Notes under the pieces: model-generated | Seen by the model: the letters and a program-made list of their open reading frames with translations, nothing else | What the model was told of the DNA's origin: nothing | The model's database searches: none | Position numbers and translations under genes: made by a program | Source: Labilithrix sp. | Lineage (GTDB): Bacteria > Myxococcota_A > Polyangia > Polyangiales > Polyangiaceae | Length of the DNA stretch: 64,000 nt | Assembly (NCBI GenBank): GCA_019637175.1 | Contig: JAHBWD010000011.1 | Span: 62,001-126,000, forward strand | Reading direction: 5' to 3' | Part shown: positions 35,080 to 44,045 of the stretch, piece by piece | Layout of the letters: every line of letters starts with the position of its first letter | Position numbering within the stretch: the stretch's first letter is position 1

Positions 35080-36363
35080 TCAGGCGGCGTGGCGCTTCGC
35101 GGCCGCGGCGCGGACGAGAAGCTCGGGGGCGGTCTCGGCGACGTCCATCGCGAGCGTTCCGCGGGACTCGTTCGCGATGTCGATGCGCAGCCCGAGCTTC
35201 TGCGACAGCTCGTGCACGAGGAGAGGAAACTGCGAGAACTTGCCGGCGATCGCGTAGTACGTGTTCGCGTTCACGGGCTCGAGCGCGTGGTTGTAGCGGC
35301 GCTCTTGCTTGCCCACGAGCTCGGTCTTGGTGCCGTAGTAGCTGCCGACGACGGTCGACGTCGACACGCCGAGGCGGCCGCACACCTTCTCGACGAAGGG
35401 CCGGATGTCGGGGCGCTGGTCGGCGGGGTGGAAGTCGTAGGAGCCGACGGTCGAGACGTCGCCGCTCGAGACGCTGTACCGCACGTGGTTGATCGTCTCG
35501 GGGAGGTTCGGCGTGAAGCGGATGAAGTTCGGCAGATCGAGCGCGCGCTCGAGGACGACGACCGGGCTGCACACCGACTGGAAGCTCTTGGCGATCTCCT
35601 GCGCGCCGAGCTTCGAGAGGAGCTGGGGGATCGCCTTGCCGGCGGCCATCACGCACAGATCGGGGACGTGCAGCTCGCCGTCGATGCGGATGCCCGTGCG
35701 ATCGCCGACGGGCACGACCTCGTAGCGCGCGCCTGCGATCACCTGGGTGTTCTCGCCGAGCAGCTTGAGGAGCGAGGAGAGGACGCGCCGCGTGTCGATG
35801 CGCGCGTCGGTCGACGGGATGACGCGATACTTCGACTCGCCCGACGGATCGCCCTCCCAGCTCCGCATGAGCGCCGCGAGGCCTTCGGGCAGCTCCGCGA
35901 GCTCGTTCGTCGGGTAGCCGAGGCGGCTCAGGCGCTTCAAGACGACGTCGTCGAGGAAGCTGCTCCACGTCTCCTTCTGCGCGGGCGTCAGATCGTAGGT
36001 CGACGTCGCGAAGAGGTAGTGCATCCGCTCCGACGAGAACCAGCCGGCGGCCGACTTCGGATACGTGATGCCGCGGTTGTCGGCCTCGACGTTGACGACG
36101 TCGCGCGGCAAGACGCGCTCGTACGTCCTCTGAAAGAGACGGAGCGACGTCGAGCAGCCGACCATCGCCGAAGGGCAGGGGAGGCCCGCGTAGAGCCACC
36201 CGGTGTGCAGCCAGTTCTGCGTGCATCGCGACGCGTCGCCGCCGATGTCCGTGGAGGTGTCGACGATCGTTATCTGCCAGCCATTGCGCGAAAGGATCTC
36301 CGCGAGCGAGAGTCCCGCGATCCCGGAACCCAACACGAACGCATGACTGCCCGATCGCTGCAT
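35080..36363 (-). CDS. FAD-dependent oxidoreductase, first gene of glycoconjugate operon
   Basis: 427 residues from ATG 36363; a TTG at 36399 could add 12 residues and neither start has a strong ribosome binding site. The N-terminal Rossmann motif G-S-G-I-A-G-L at 12-18 and the acidic end of strand 2 (I-V-D-T-S) bind FAD. A motif S-R-C-T-Q-N-W-L-H-T-G-W-L-Y-A-G follows, as in glycerol-3-phosphate-dehydrogenase/DAO-type oxidases, and the C-terminal half has Y-Y-A-I-A-G-K. It may oxidise an alcohol or amine of the sugar or lipid precursor. Start of a five-gene minus-strand unit running to 30156. Confidence 0.82.
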   Translation of the reverse strand: MQRSGSHAFVLGSGIAGLSLAEILSRNGWQITIVDTSTDIGGDASRCTQNWLHTGWLYAGLPCPSAMVGCSTSLRLFQRTYERVLPRDVVNVEADNRGITYPKSAAGWFSSERMHYLFATSTYDLTPAQKETWSSFLDDVVLKRLSRLGYPTNELAELPEGLAALMRSWEGDPSGESKYRVIPSTDARIDTRRVLSSLLKLLGENTQVIAGARYEVVPVGDRTGIRIDGELHVPDLCVMAAGKAIPQLLSKLGAQEIAKSFQSVCSPVVVLERALDLPNFIRFTPNLPETINHVRYSVSSGDVSTVGSYDFHPADQRPDIRPFVEKVCGRLGVSTSTVVGSYYGTKTELVGKQERRYNHALEPVNANTYYAIAGKFSQFPLLVHELSQKLGLRIDIANESRGTLAMDVAETAPELLVRAAAAKRHAA

Positions 36364-36692
36364 GCCGAGCGTGAACGCAACCGGTGTACCGCCGAGCAAT
36401 CACCGCTGCTTCGCGCTCGTCGCGCGCCGAGGCCGCGGGCATCGACGTGTGCTCGCTCAGAATGGTCACGCCTCACGACACGACCGGAGACGGCGATGAG
36501 GGTCGTCGCGACGCCGTCCTCGAGGGCGTGGCGCTCTTCGTCGCAAGGATCGCACGCCCCTCTCGTACGCTCTCGTCGCGGCGATCGAGGCGACGCGTCG
36601 GGAGGCTCTCGCGCGCTTCGACTCACCAAGGAACGCGCCGGCAAAGAACCGAAGCGCTGACCTCGCGCCTGCCGAGTCGTCGAGCAGTGCTG
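36364..36692. other. Intergenic region with no recognisable gene
   Basis: About 330 bases between the start of the FAD oxidoreductase gene (minus strand) and the end of the MYXO-CTERM gene (minus strand). It must hold the promoter of the five-gene operon. Open frames exist in several phases but none shows a family motif or signal peptide. No convincing hairpin or promoter box seen. Confidence 0.4.
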
Positions 36693-37829
36693 CTACCGGC
36701 GTCGGCGGAGCCGCGCCAGGGCGAGGCCCGCGACGACGATCGCTGCTGGGGCGTAGCGTGTCTCGGCCTCCGTGAAGCGACAGCCACATCCACTGACGGC
36801 GTCCGGTGCGGCGCCGCCGGCCGCGTCATCCGATCCGCCGTCGGCGTCGGCCCCGCCATTCGACGAGCCGCTCGCGCCGGACGAGCCGGTCGACCCCGAT
36901 GAGCCCGACGAGCTGCCGTCACCTGCGTCCGGGTCCGTCGTCTCGGTCGGCACCGTGGGGGACTGGATCGTGAGCGCTGCGTAGGCGAAGACGAGGCAAT
37001 CTTGGCTGAAGGTCGCTCGCCACCCGACGCTCGTGTGGGACGCGTCCACGTGCTCCGAGACGTCGTAGCTGCGATCGTCCCAGTAGTTGCCCGCGCTGCC
37101 GCGGAAGTGCTGTCCGCCCGGCGGCGGGAAGGAGAGCGGCTTCTCCCTGACCCTGAGCGCTCCATCCGGGAGGACGCTCTCGCCGTCACCGACGCCGACC
37201 ATGAAGCGCACTGACGAGATGACGGCCGGAGGCTGTACGTCGGCGAACGTGCCGGAGACGCTGCTCGTGCTGCGGCTCGTCATGGCGCCGTCATAGAGGA
37301 GGACGTGTCCACCCGTCGTGGCGGCCGGATCGGTGTAGACGACGAAGAGCGTCGCGCCTTGCGTGTCGGCGTCCGCAGCTCCCGACGGGAAATCAGTCAG
37401 CGTGTGCGAGCCGTTTCCGGTGAACGTCGCGGTGACGTCGGCTCGGTAGGTGAAGTTGAGGAACGACGGGTATTCGGTCCAGCACGTGCCCTGGCTCGAG
37501 CCGATCGCGGTGCCGGTCACCGCCGTGCCGTCGAGGGTGATGGTGGGGTGGCCGGCGGTTCCATACGTCACCCAGTAGAGGTAGGCATTCTGGATCACCG
37601 CGCCGGCCGGTAGGTCGCTCACTGCGATCGTCGCGGCGGCGACTGGCGACGACGCGGCCCCGGCGAGCCGGCCGGAGAGGCCGACGCCGAAAGCCGCCGC
37701 GTTCACTCCCTTACCGCGCTTCACGAGTGTCTTCCCGAAGGTGCCGCTCCCATCCGCGTGAGCGTCGACGCTGATGAGCCCCAGGGTGAGCGTGCTCGCG
37801 ACCAAGAGCGCAAGCGACGGCGATTTCAT
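36693..37829 (-). CDS. Secreted surface protein with MYXO-CTERM sorting tail
   Basis: 378 residues from ATG 37829, preceded by a GGGAGG ribosome binding site; a GTG at 37838 would add three residues. It has a signal peptide (cleavage near A-H-A-D), a mature part of about 290 residues rich in Gly/Ser/Thr with many beta strands, then an acidic Gly/Ser linker. The C-terminus has G-C-G-C-R, a hydrophobic helix (A-P-A-A-I-V-V-A-G-L-A-L-A) and R-R-R-R at the end. This is the tripartite MYXO-CTERM pattern processed by myxosortase, so the protein is probably anchored at the outer surface. It is the clearest sign of a Myxococcota host. Confidence 0.87.
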   Translation of the reverse strand: MKSPSLALLVASTLTLGLISVDAHADGSGTFGKTLVKRGKGVNAAAFGVGLSGRLAGAASSPVAAATIAVSDLPAGAVIQNAYLYWVTYGTAGHPTITLDGTAVTGTAIGSSQGTCWTEYPSFLNFTYRADVTATFTGNGSHTLTDFPSGAADADTQGATLFVVYTDPAATTGGHVLLYDGAMTSRSTSSVSGTFADVQPPAVISSVRFMVGVGDGESVLPDGALRVREKPLSFPPPGGQHFRGSAGNYWDDRSYDVSEHVDASHTSVGWRATFSQDCLVFAYAALTIQSPTVPTETTDPDAGDGSSSGSSGSTGSSGASGSSNGGADADGGSDDAAGGAAPDAVSGCGCRFTEAETRYAPAAIVVAGLALARLRRRR

Positions 37830-38076
37830 CGGAACCACCTCCCAGCAGTCGTCCGATCCGAAGGGTTATCGGGCCGCCCTGCGCGTGTCGACCGCGCGAG
37901 CGCTTACATGGGCCGCGTACGCCATAAAAGCATGAGCTGGAATCGATGTAGTTCCGCGGTGGCAGAGCGGTCTTCGAAGGCCGAAGGCGATGGGCCCTGG
38001 CGCGAAGCACGCGGCGGCCGGCGCGGTCGTTCGACACGCGCGCGACGTAGGGACGCGCTACCCTCTCGACCGCGCC

Positions 38077-38850
38077 ATGAGGATCGCCGGCGTCCCGTAC
38101 CACCCGCGATATGCGGCCGACGAGATCACCCTCGGGGTCGCCGTCGCGGTGGCTCTCCATGTCCTGGTCATCGGGCCGTTCGTCGTGAAGTCGGTCCTGC
38201 CGTCCGCGAGCAAAGAAGAAGACGAGAAGCCGCGCGTGCCGGTGCCCGTCGTCCAGGCCAACCTTCTGAAGCTCGGACGGCCGGTCGAAGCCAGCAAGCT
38301 CCCCGATCGCTTCGTTCCCAAGAAGAACCTCGCGCCGAAGAAGGAGAAGGTCGCGTCGCTCGACGACCCTGCGAAAGAGAAACCGGACGCGGGCCCGCCG
38401 CCGCCGCCCGACGCCGAGGACTCCCAGATCACGCAGCTCATCAAGAACAGCAACCTCGTCGCCGCCGACGCCGGCAAGCAGGCGCCCGCCGAGGGCCACG
38501 CCGACGGGACCGACGGCGGCACGGAGATGGATCGCAACAAGGTGCGTCAAGGCGACCGCTTTCCAGGGATGCTGAGCGCGTTCCTCCACGCGCGCTGGCA
38601 GCTGCCCTCGGTGATCTCCGTCGGCGAGGCTTCGAAGCTGTGCGTGCCCGTTTCGATCGCCACGACGCGCGACATGAAAGTCTGGAACGTGAGCGTCAAT
38701 GGTTCGAGCGGCAACCAGGTCTTCGACGACTCGGCGCGGTCGATGCTCTTCCGCGTGCGCGATTCGGGCGCGCAGCTCCCCGAGCCGCCTCCCGAGGAGG
38801 CAGAGCGTTATCGCCAACGGTCGATCCCGCTCAGGCTCTGTGGGGGATGA
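38077..38850 (+). CDS. TonB/TolA-like envelope protein
   Basis: 257 residues from ATG 38077 (M-R-I-A-G-V-P-Y). One membrane helix (about 19-40) is followed by a Lys/Glu/Pro-rich periplasmic linker with P-P-P-P-P-D, and a C-terminal domain (about 160-257) with R-W-Q-L-P and V-S-I-A-T-T-R-D-M-K-V-W-N-V-S-V, like a TonB/TolA C-terminal fold. The next gene encodes a TolB-like protein, so the pair may form a partial Tol system. TolQ, TolR and Pal are not in this window. The region 37830-38076 upstream holds the divergent promoters with no clear boxes. Confidence 0.82.
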   Translation: MRIAGVPYHPRYAADEITLGVAVAVALHVLVIGPFVVKSVLPSASKEEDEKPRVPVPVVQANLLKLGRPVEASKLPDRFVPKKNLAPKKEKVASLDDPAKEKPDAGPPPPPDAEDSQITQLIKNSNLVAADAGKQAPAEGHADGTDGGTEMDRNKVRQGDRFPGMLSAFLHARWQLPSVISVGEASKLCVPVSIATTRDMKVWNVSVNGSSGNQVFDDSARSMLFRVRDSGAQLPEPPPEEAERYRQRSIPLRLCGG

Positions 38851-38869
38851 GGATGGAGGAGCATTTCGG

Positions 38870-40147
38870 ATGAAACGCATTCTTTCGCTGGCGTTCCTCC
38901 TCACGACGAGCGTCACCTTCGCGCAGCAGCCGGCGCCGGCACCGGCGGCGAGCACGCTGCCGACCGCGGGTAGCGGCGACGCGCAAGGCGCGATCGTCGT
39001 CACCGCGCAGGGCTCGCGCTCGCTCTTCAAGATCGCCGTCGCGCCGCCGCCCGGCGACAAGGCGATGTCCGACCTCGTCGTCGACGTCGCGAGCAAGGAC
39101 TACCAGCTCTCGTCGATCTTCCAGGTGCTGGAGGCGAAGACCTTCACCGCGAACCTCGAGAAGGAGGGGCTCGCGATCGACCCGCCGTCGTGGCAGGCGA
39201 TCGGCGCCGAAGGCGTCGTGAAGGGGAACATCGCGATGCGCGGATCGCAGGTCCACCTCGAGCTGCGCCTGTACGTCGTTTCGCGGGGCGGGACCGAGGT
39301 GCTGAAGAAGGAGTACGACGTCGCGCCGAACGCGATGCGCGGCGCCATTCACCAGTTCGACAACGAGGTGGTGAAGTACTTCACGGGGAAGGAAGGCAGC
39401 TTCGGCACACGCCTCGTCTTCAGCGCGACGACGGCGCACGGACAGCGGGGCATCTTCTCGGTGGAGAGCGACGGCTACGGCCTCACACGGCTGCAAGCGG
39501 CGGCCAACGTCGCGCTCGCGCCGGCGTTCGGGCCGGGCGGCATCTACTATTCGGCCGGAATGCAGGACGGCAGCTATCAGCTCTACAAGGTCGGCGCGAC
39601 GTCGCCGGTGTTCAAGTCGACGGGCATGGTGTTCGGGGCGGCGTTCGGCGGAAACAGCATGGCGGCCGTCATCTCGGAGAACGGCCATAGCGACATCTGG
39701 AAGGGCCAAGCCGACGGAACCGGCCTCACGAAGCTCACGAAGGGCGGCCTCAACACGCACCCTGCGTACGGCCCCGCCGGCCAGCTCGCGTACGTGTCGA
39801 ACGCCGGCGGCAATCCGCAGATCTACGTCGACGGCAAGCGCGTCTCGTATCGCGGCACCTACAACATGGCGCCCGTATGGTGCAACGATCCCGACGGCGT
39901 GAAGATCCTCTTCATGGGGCGCGACGGCACGACGTGGGACATCTTCTCCGTCGATGCGAGCGGCGGGAACATGAAGCGGCTCACCCAAGGTCAGGGGTCG
40001 AACACGTACCCGGCGTGCTCACCGGACGGCCGCATGGTCGCGTTCTTCTCGACGCGCGGCGGCTTGTTCGTTTCGAACACCCGGGGCGACAACCAGCAGA
40101 AGATCTCGAGCGTCACCGGCGAAGCGCTGCGCTGGGAAGGCAATTGA
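38870..40147 (+). CDS. TolB-family periplasmic beta-propeller protein
   Basis: 425 residues from ATG 38870, with a signal peptide cleaved after F-A-Q or nearby. The N-terminal domain (about 40-180) has the TolB D2-like fold (I-A-V-A-P-P-P-G-D-K, Y-Q-L-S-S-I-F-Q-V). The C-terminal beta-propeller has repeats such as G-L-T-K-L-T-K-G-G-L-N-T-H-P-A-Y-G and S-N-A-G-G-N-P-Q-I-Y-V, and T-Y-P-A-C-S-P-D-G-R-M-V-A-F near the end, all TolB signatures. TolB binds Pal and TolA in cell-envelope constriction. It follows the TolA/TonB-like gene by 19 bases. Confidence 0.9.
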   Translation: MKRILSLAFLLTTSVTFAQQPAPAPAASTLPTAGSGDAQGAIVVTAQGSRSLFKIAVAPPPGDKAMSDLVVDVASKDYQLSSIFQVLEAKTFTANLEKEGLAIDPPSWQAIGAEGVVKGNIAMRGSQVHLELRLYVVSRGGTEVLKKEYDVAPNAMRGAIHQFDNEVVKYFTGKEGSFGTRLVFSATTAHGQRGIFSVESDGYGLTRLQAAANVALAPAFGPGGIYYSAGMQDGSYQLYKVGATSPVFKSTGMVFGAAFGGNSMAAVISENGHSDIWKGQADGTGLTKLTKGGLNTHPAYGPAGQLAYVSNAGGNPQIYVDGKRVSYRGTYNMAPVWCNDPDGVKILFMGRDGTTWDIFSVDASGGNMKRLTQGQGSNTYPACSPDGRMVAFFSTRGGLFVSNTRGDNQQKISSVTGEALRWEGN

Positions 40148-40344
40148 GGCGACGCGCTCGCGAAGATCAGGCATCGGTGACGAATGAGCGGTCGCGCTTC
40201 GAGGCGTCGCTCACGACGCGCACGCCGCTTCACGCTGTGCAAGGGGCAGCACGAGCGTGACGGCACGCGAGGGCGTGGCCTTCGGCGGATCGCGCGCGGC
40301 ACGCGGCGTGCTCGCACGCGGGCGCTTTGGCGATTCGAGAAGCG

Positions 40345-41505
40345 ATGCTCGCGCTCGCGTGCGCGCTCGGCGTCCCCGCGTGCGTGACGACGAAGGCGCC
40401 GGCGACGTCGCCGATCATCCTCCGCGCGAGCGACGACGAAGAGCGCGTCCAGGCGGCGTTCGCCGCGGCCAAGGACGGCCAGCGCATCGCGCTCGGGCCC
40501 GGGCGCTTTCGCCTGCGGAGCACGCTCGCGCTGACGGCGAGCGACGTCGTCGTGCGCGGCGCGGGGCGCGACGCGACGATCCTCGATTTTGCCGATCAGG
40601 TGGCGGGCAGCGAAGGCGTCTTCGTCGCGTCGAAGGCGCGCGTGACGCTCGAGGCGCTGTCGGTCGTCGACGCGCGCGGCGACGGGATCAAGGCGCTCGG
40701 GATCGACGGCCTCGTCATGCGCGATCTCGGCGTCGGCTGGAGCGGCGAGCCACAGGTGCACGGACCGTACGGGCTCTATCCCGTCGACGCGAAGCATGTC
40801 CTCATCGAAGACTGCGTCGTCACCGGCGCGTCCGACGCTGGGATCTACGTCGGTCAGTCGTCGAACGCCGTCGTTCGACGCAACGACGTGCACGGCAACG
40901 TCGCCGGGATCGAGATCGAGAACAGCTCCTTCGTCGACGTGCACGACAACCGCGCGCACGACAACTCCGCGGGGATCCTCGTCTTCGATCTCCCCGGCCT
41001 CCCGCGCAAGAACGGCCATGACGTGCGCGTTCATCACAACGCGGTCGTCCACAACGACGTCGAGAGCTTCGCGGCCGAGGGCAGCGTCGTCGGGCTCGTC
41101 CCGCGCGGCACGGGCATCCTCGTCATGGCGACCACCGGCGTCGATATCTTCGCGAACCGCATCGCCGACAACGCGACGTTCGGCGTCGCCGTCGTCAGCT
41201 ACCTCGTCACGCGACGGCGGATCGACGATCCGGCCTACGATCCTCACCCGTCGCGGGTGAGCATCCACGACAACGTCTTCTCCGGAGGGGGCCATTCGCC
41301 GGATCCGAAGAGCGAGCTCGTCGAGCCGCTCCGTCGGATCGCGACCGATCTCCCCGGGAGGCGCGTGCCCGCGATCGTCTACGACGGCGAACGGAGCGAT
41401 CCGCGCGCGCTCTGCGTGCGCGACAACGGCGCGGCGAAGGTCCTCACGCTCTCGCCCGCGATCTCGCTCGACGCGCGCGCCTACGACTGCGCGGGGGATC
41501 GCTAG
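40345..41505 (+). CDS. Parallel beta-helix lipoprotein (TIGR03805-type, paired with diheme cytochrome)
   Basis: 386 residues from ATG 40345 (TTG 40327 is a less likely alternative). It has a lipobox G-V-P-A-C (Cys at about 13) and then a right-handed beta-helix with repeats such as V-L-I-E-D-C-V-V-T-G-A-S-D-A-G-I-Y-V-G, N-A-V-V-R-R-N-D-V-H-G-N-V-A-G-I-E-I and V-D-V-H-D-N-R-A-H-D-N. It is followed after two bases by a two-heme cytochrome. A family of two-gene pairs of exactly this type (TIGR03805 beta-helix with TIGR03806) is known but has no assigned function. The 197 bases upstream show nothing clear. Confidence 0.87.
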   Translation: MLALACALGVPACVTTKAPATSPIILRASDDEERVQAAFAAAKDGQRIALGPGRFRLRSTLALTASDVVVRGAGRDATILDFADQVAGSEGVFVASKARVTLEALSVVDARGDGIKALGIDGLVMRDLGVGWSGEPQVHGPYGLYPVDAKHVLIEDCVVTGASDAGIYVGQSSNAVVRRNDVHGNVAGIEIENSSFVDVHDNRAHDNSAGILVFDLPGLPRKNGHDVRVHHNAVVHNDVESFAAEGSVVGLVPRGTGILVMATTGVDIFANRIADNATFGVAVVSYLVTRRRIDDPAYDPHPSRVSIHDNVFSGGGHSPDPKSELVEPLRRIATDLPGRRVPAIVYDGERSDPRALCVRDNGAAKVLTLSPAISLDARAYDCAGDR

Positions 41506-41507
41506 CG

Positions 41508-42449
41508 GTGCGCGCGGTCGCGTGGGTCGTCCTCGCCGTCTCGGCGTGCGGCGTGGCGTCTCCGCGTGTCGCGACGCTCGCGGAGAAGAACCTCGTGTCG
41601 ATCGACGCGGGGACGATCGTTCCGGCGTCCGGCGTCGTGCCTTATGACGTCCAGAACCCGCTCTTCACCGACTACGCGTCGAAGGCGCGCACGATCTACG
41701 TTCCGCCGGGCACCCGCGCGCGCTACGCCGAGGGGGGCGTCTTCGAGTTTCCCGTCGGATCGATCGCGACGAAGAGCTTCGGCTACGAAGGTCGCTGGAT
41801 CGAGACGCGCCTCCTCGTGCGCGAGCCCGGCGGATGGAAGGGGTATGCGTACACCTGGGACGACGCGCAGCGTGAGGCCGTGCTCCGCCCCGGCGGCGCC
41901 GTGATCCCGATCGGCTCGCGATCGACCCACCTCGTGCCGAGCCAGAGCCAATGCAAGAAGTGTCACGCCGACGGCGACGAGGTCGTCCCGATCGGCCTCC
42001 GCGCCGATCAGCTCGGCGCCGATCAGCTCGCCGCGTGGACGAGGCGCGGGATCCTCGAGGGGGCTCCTTCGTCGTCACGAGCCGCTCACGACGATCGTTC
42101 GCGCGGATCGATCGCCGATCGCGCGCGCGCCTATCTCGATTCGAACTGCGCGCACTGTCACAACCCGACGGGGAGCGCGCGTACGACGGGCCTCTTCCTC
42201 GGTCGTGACGTCGACGCGCCGCCGGTGCTCGGCGTCTGCAAGTCTCCGGTCGCCGCGGGGCGCGCGAGCGGAGGCCTCCGCTACGACGTCGTGCCCGGCG
42301 CGCCCGAGCGATCGATCCTCATCCATCGGATGCGCGCGACCGAGCCTGCGATCATGATGCCCGAGATCGGCCGGAGCCTCGTCCACCGCGAAGGCGTCGA
42401 GCTCGTCGAGGCGTGGATCGCGGGCCTCTCCGGCGACTGCCGGCCGTGA
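41508..42449 (+). CDS. Diheme c-type cytochrome (TIGR03806-type, partner of the beta-helix lipoprotein)
   Basis: 313 residues from GTG 41508. There is a short signal (M-R-A-V-A-W-V-V-L-A-V-S-A-C-G, probable lipobox at Cys14). Two heme-attachment motifs, C-K-K-C-H at 149-153 and C-A-H-C-H at 214-218, lie in a C-terminal half that resembles electron-transfer or oxygenase cytochromes of the HNE_0200 family. The end G-V-E-L-V-E-A-W-I is typical of a cytochrome c domain helix. It should be exported and lipid-anchored next to its beta-helix partner. Redox partner and substrate unknown. Confidence 0.88.
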   Translation: MRAVAWVVLAVSACGVASPRVATLAEKNLVSIDAGTIVPASGVVPYDVQNPLFTDYASKARTIYVPPGTRARYAEGGVFEFPVGSIATKSFGYEGRWIETRLLVREPGGWKGYAYTWDDAQREAVLRPGGAVIPIGSRSTHLVPSQSQCKKCHADGDEVVPIGLRADQLGADQLAAWTRRGILEGAPSSSRAAHDDRSRGSIADRARAYLDSNCAHCHNPTGSARTTGLFLGRDVDAPPVLGVCKSPVAAGRASGGLRYDVVPGAPERSILIHRMRATEPAIMMPEIGRSLVHREGVELVEAWIAGLSGDCRP

Positions 42450-42634
42450 GCACCCGTCGCGGCTCCGAGGCCGCAATCGGCCCCCGCGCGATCCACCGTG
42501 AGGCCCGTTCGCCGCGTCACCGGCGCGTCTCCGTTCGCGAGAAATTGCCGCTGAGCCCGTTCATTCTTCGCGCATGAGCGGTGGAGCCGTCGCGATCCAC
42601 GGCTCGGTGCGCTTCGTGCAAACGCGTGCGTCCG

Positions 42635-44026
42635 ATGGGTCTGTCACGCGCTCTCGCCGGCGCCGCGATCGGCTGCGTCGTCGTCGCGTGCTCGGGCGCG
42701 GGCGCGAACGACGCGACGCCGAACCCCGACGGCGCGATCGAAGGATCGGCGTGCACGGTCGGCTTCGACTGTCGATCGGGGCTCTGCGAAGGCGGCACGT
42801 GCGCGCCGTCGGAGGCCGCCGCCTCGGGCGATCCGAACGACGGCATCAAGAACGGCGACGAGACCGACGTCGACTGCGGCGGATCGCGCGCCGACGAGTG
42901 CAGCGACGGCAAGAGCTGCCTCGTCGCCGGCGACTGCACGAGCGGCGTCTGCAAGTCGGGCAGGTGCGCCGCGCCTCGGCCCGACGACGGCGTGAAGAAC
43001 GGCGACGAGACCGACGTCGACTGCGGCGGCAAGAAGGCGCCGAAGTGCGCGGTGGGCAAGGCGTGCGGCGCGCACGGCGACTGCGCTTCGGACGGGTGCT
43101 CCTACGCGAAGAAATGTGTAGAATACAAGGGATGCACCGCGCGCGCCGGCGGCGACACCTGCGGCGAGGGCGAGACCGGCGCCGCGGGTAGCAAGCACGA
43201 GAGCTGCTGCGCGGCGGTGAGCGTCACCGATCGTCCCGCGGGGCAGGGCGGACCTTTCTCGATCGACAAGTTTCACGTCACCGCGGGCCGCATGCGCGCG
43301 ATGATCGAGCGCTACGACGGCAACCTGAAGAAGTGGGCCGCCGAGAGCCCGACGGGATGGAACGACGCGTGGACCGCGAGCCTGCCCGGCACGATGGCCG
43401 AGGCGCTCTTCCTCCTCGGGCCTGGTCGCAAGCGCGGGTGCAGCGTGCAGTTCGAAGGCGGCCGCACGTACTGGCAGGGGCCGATCGACGGCAGCGCGGC
43501 GGAGAGGCAAGACTTCACGCGGGAGGTGCTCGACGAGAAGGGCCTCAACTGCGTGCCCTGGCACCTCGCGCAGGCCGTCTGCGCGTGGGACGGCGGCCGC
43601 CTCGCGAGCGCCGCGGAGATCCAGTGGGTGTTCGAGAACCGCGGGCGCGCGCAGGGGGCGACCACGTATCCGTGGCAATGGAACGACGGCGCGCCCTACG
43701 ACCCGAACAACGCCGACATGCGCCTCGTCCATCAGTACAGCTACCAGACACCGAGCCCGCCGCCGGGCATGCGCATCGTCAACGGGCAGTATCCGCTCGA
43801 CCACGCGTTCTTCGTCGCGCCGCCGGGCCGCCGCCCCGCGGGCGCGAGCATGCACGGGGTGCACGACGCCGCGGGCAATCTGCTCACGTGGGTTCGCGAC
43901 GGTCAGAAGCAGTTCGTCTATACGATGTCGTGGGAGAAGCACACCAAGCAGCTCACGCCCTCGACGTGGAACGCGAGCGACGGGCCCGACGCCTATTACG
44001 CGATCGGCGCGCGCTGCGCGCGTTGA
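42635..44026 (+). CDS. Lipoprotein: two DVDCGG Cys-rich repeats plus SUMF-like domain
   Basis: 463 residues from ATG 42635, lipobox V-V-V-A-C with Cys19. Two tandem cysteine-rich repeats each contain N-G-D-E-T-D-V-D-C-G-G (about 73-83 and 122-132), then a further cysteine cluster with H-E-S-C-C. The C-terminal part (about 200-463) is the SUMF-like fold with W-H-L-A-Q-A-V-C-A-W-D-G-G-R-L-A-S-A and H-D-A-A-G-N-L-L-T-W. It ends I-G-A-R-C-A-R. It is a paralogue of 28487-30040, which has one Cys-rich repeat. Function unknown; surface binding or covalent modification of a partner are possibilities. Confidence 0.83.
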   Translation: MGLSRALAGAAIGCVVVACSGAGANDATPNPDGAIEGSACTVGFDCRSGLCEGGTCAPSEAAASGDPNDGIKNGDETDVDCGGSRADECSDGKSCLVAGDCTSGVCKSGRCAAPRPDDGVKNGDETDVDCGGKKAPKCAVGKACGAHGDCASDGCSYAKKCVEYKGCTARAGGDTCGEGETGAAGSKHESCCAAVSVTDRPAGQGGPFSIDKFHVTAGRMRAMIERYDGNLKKWAAESPTGWNDAWTASLPGTMAEALFLLGPGRKRGCSVQFEGGRTYWQGPIDGSAAERQDFTREVLDEKGLNCVPWHLAQAVCAWDGGRLASAAEIQWVFENRGRAQGATTYPWQWNDGAPYDPNNADMRLVHQYSYQTPSPPPGMRIVNGQYPLDHAFFVAPPGRRPAGASMHGVHDAAGNLLTWVRDGQKQFVYTMSWEKHTKQLTPSTWNASDGPDAYYAIGARCAR

Positions 44027-44045
44027 GGCGCGGTCACCTCTCCCA

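Noticed and set aside
36400..36692. Possible remnant of a coding gene in the gap upstream of the FAD oxidoreductase
   Set aside because: Frames in this gap give Ala/Arg-rich sequences without recognisable domains, and the gap more simply holds a promoter.
37955..37990. A stretch resembling a tRNA D-arm (GTGGCAGAGCGGTC)
   Set aside because: No matching acceptor stem, anticodon arm or T-loop (GGTTCGA) can be built around it, so no tRNA gene is called.
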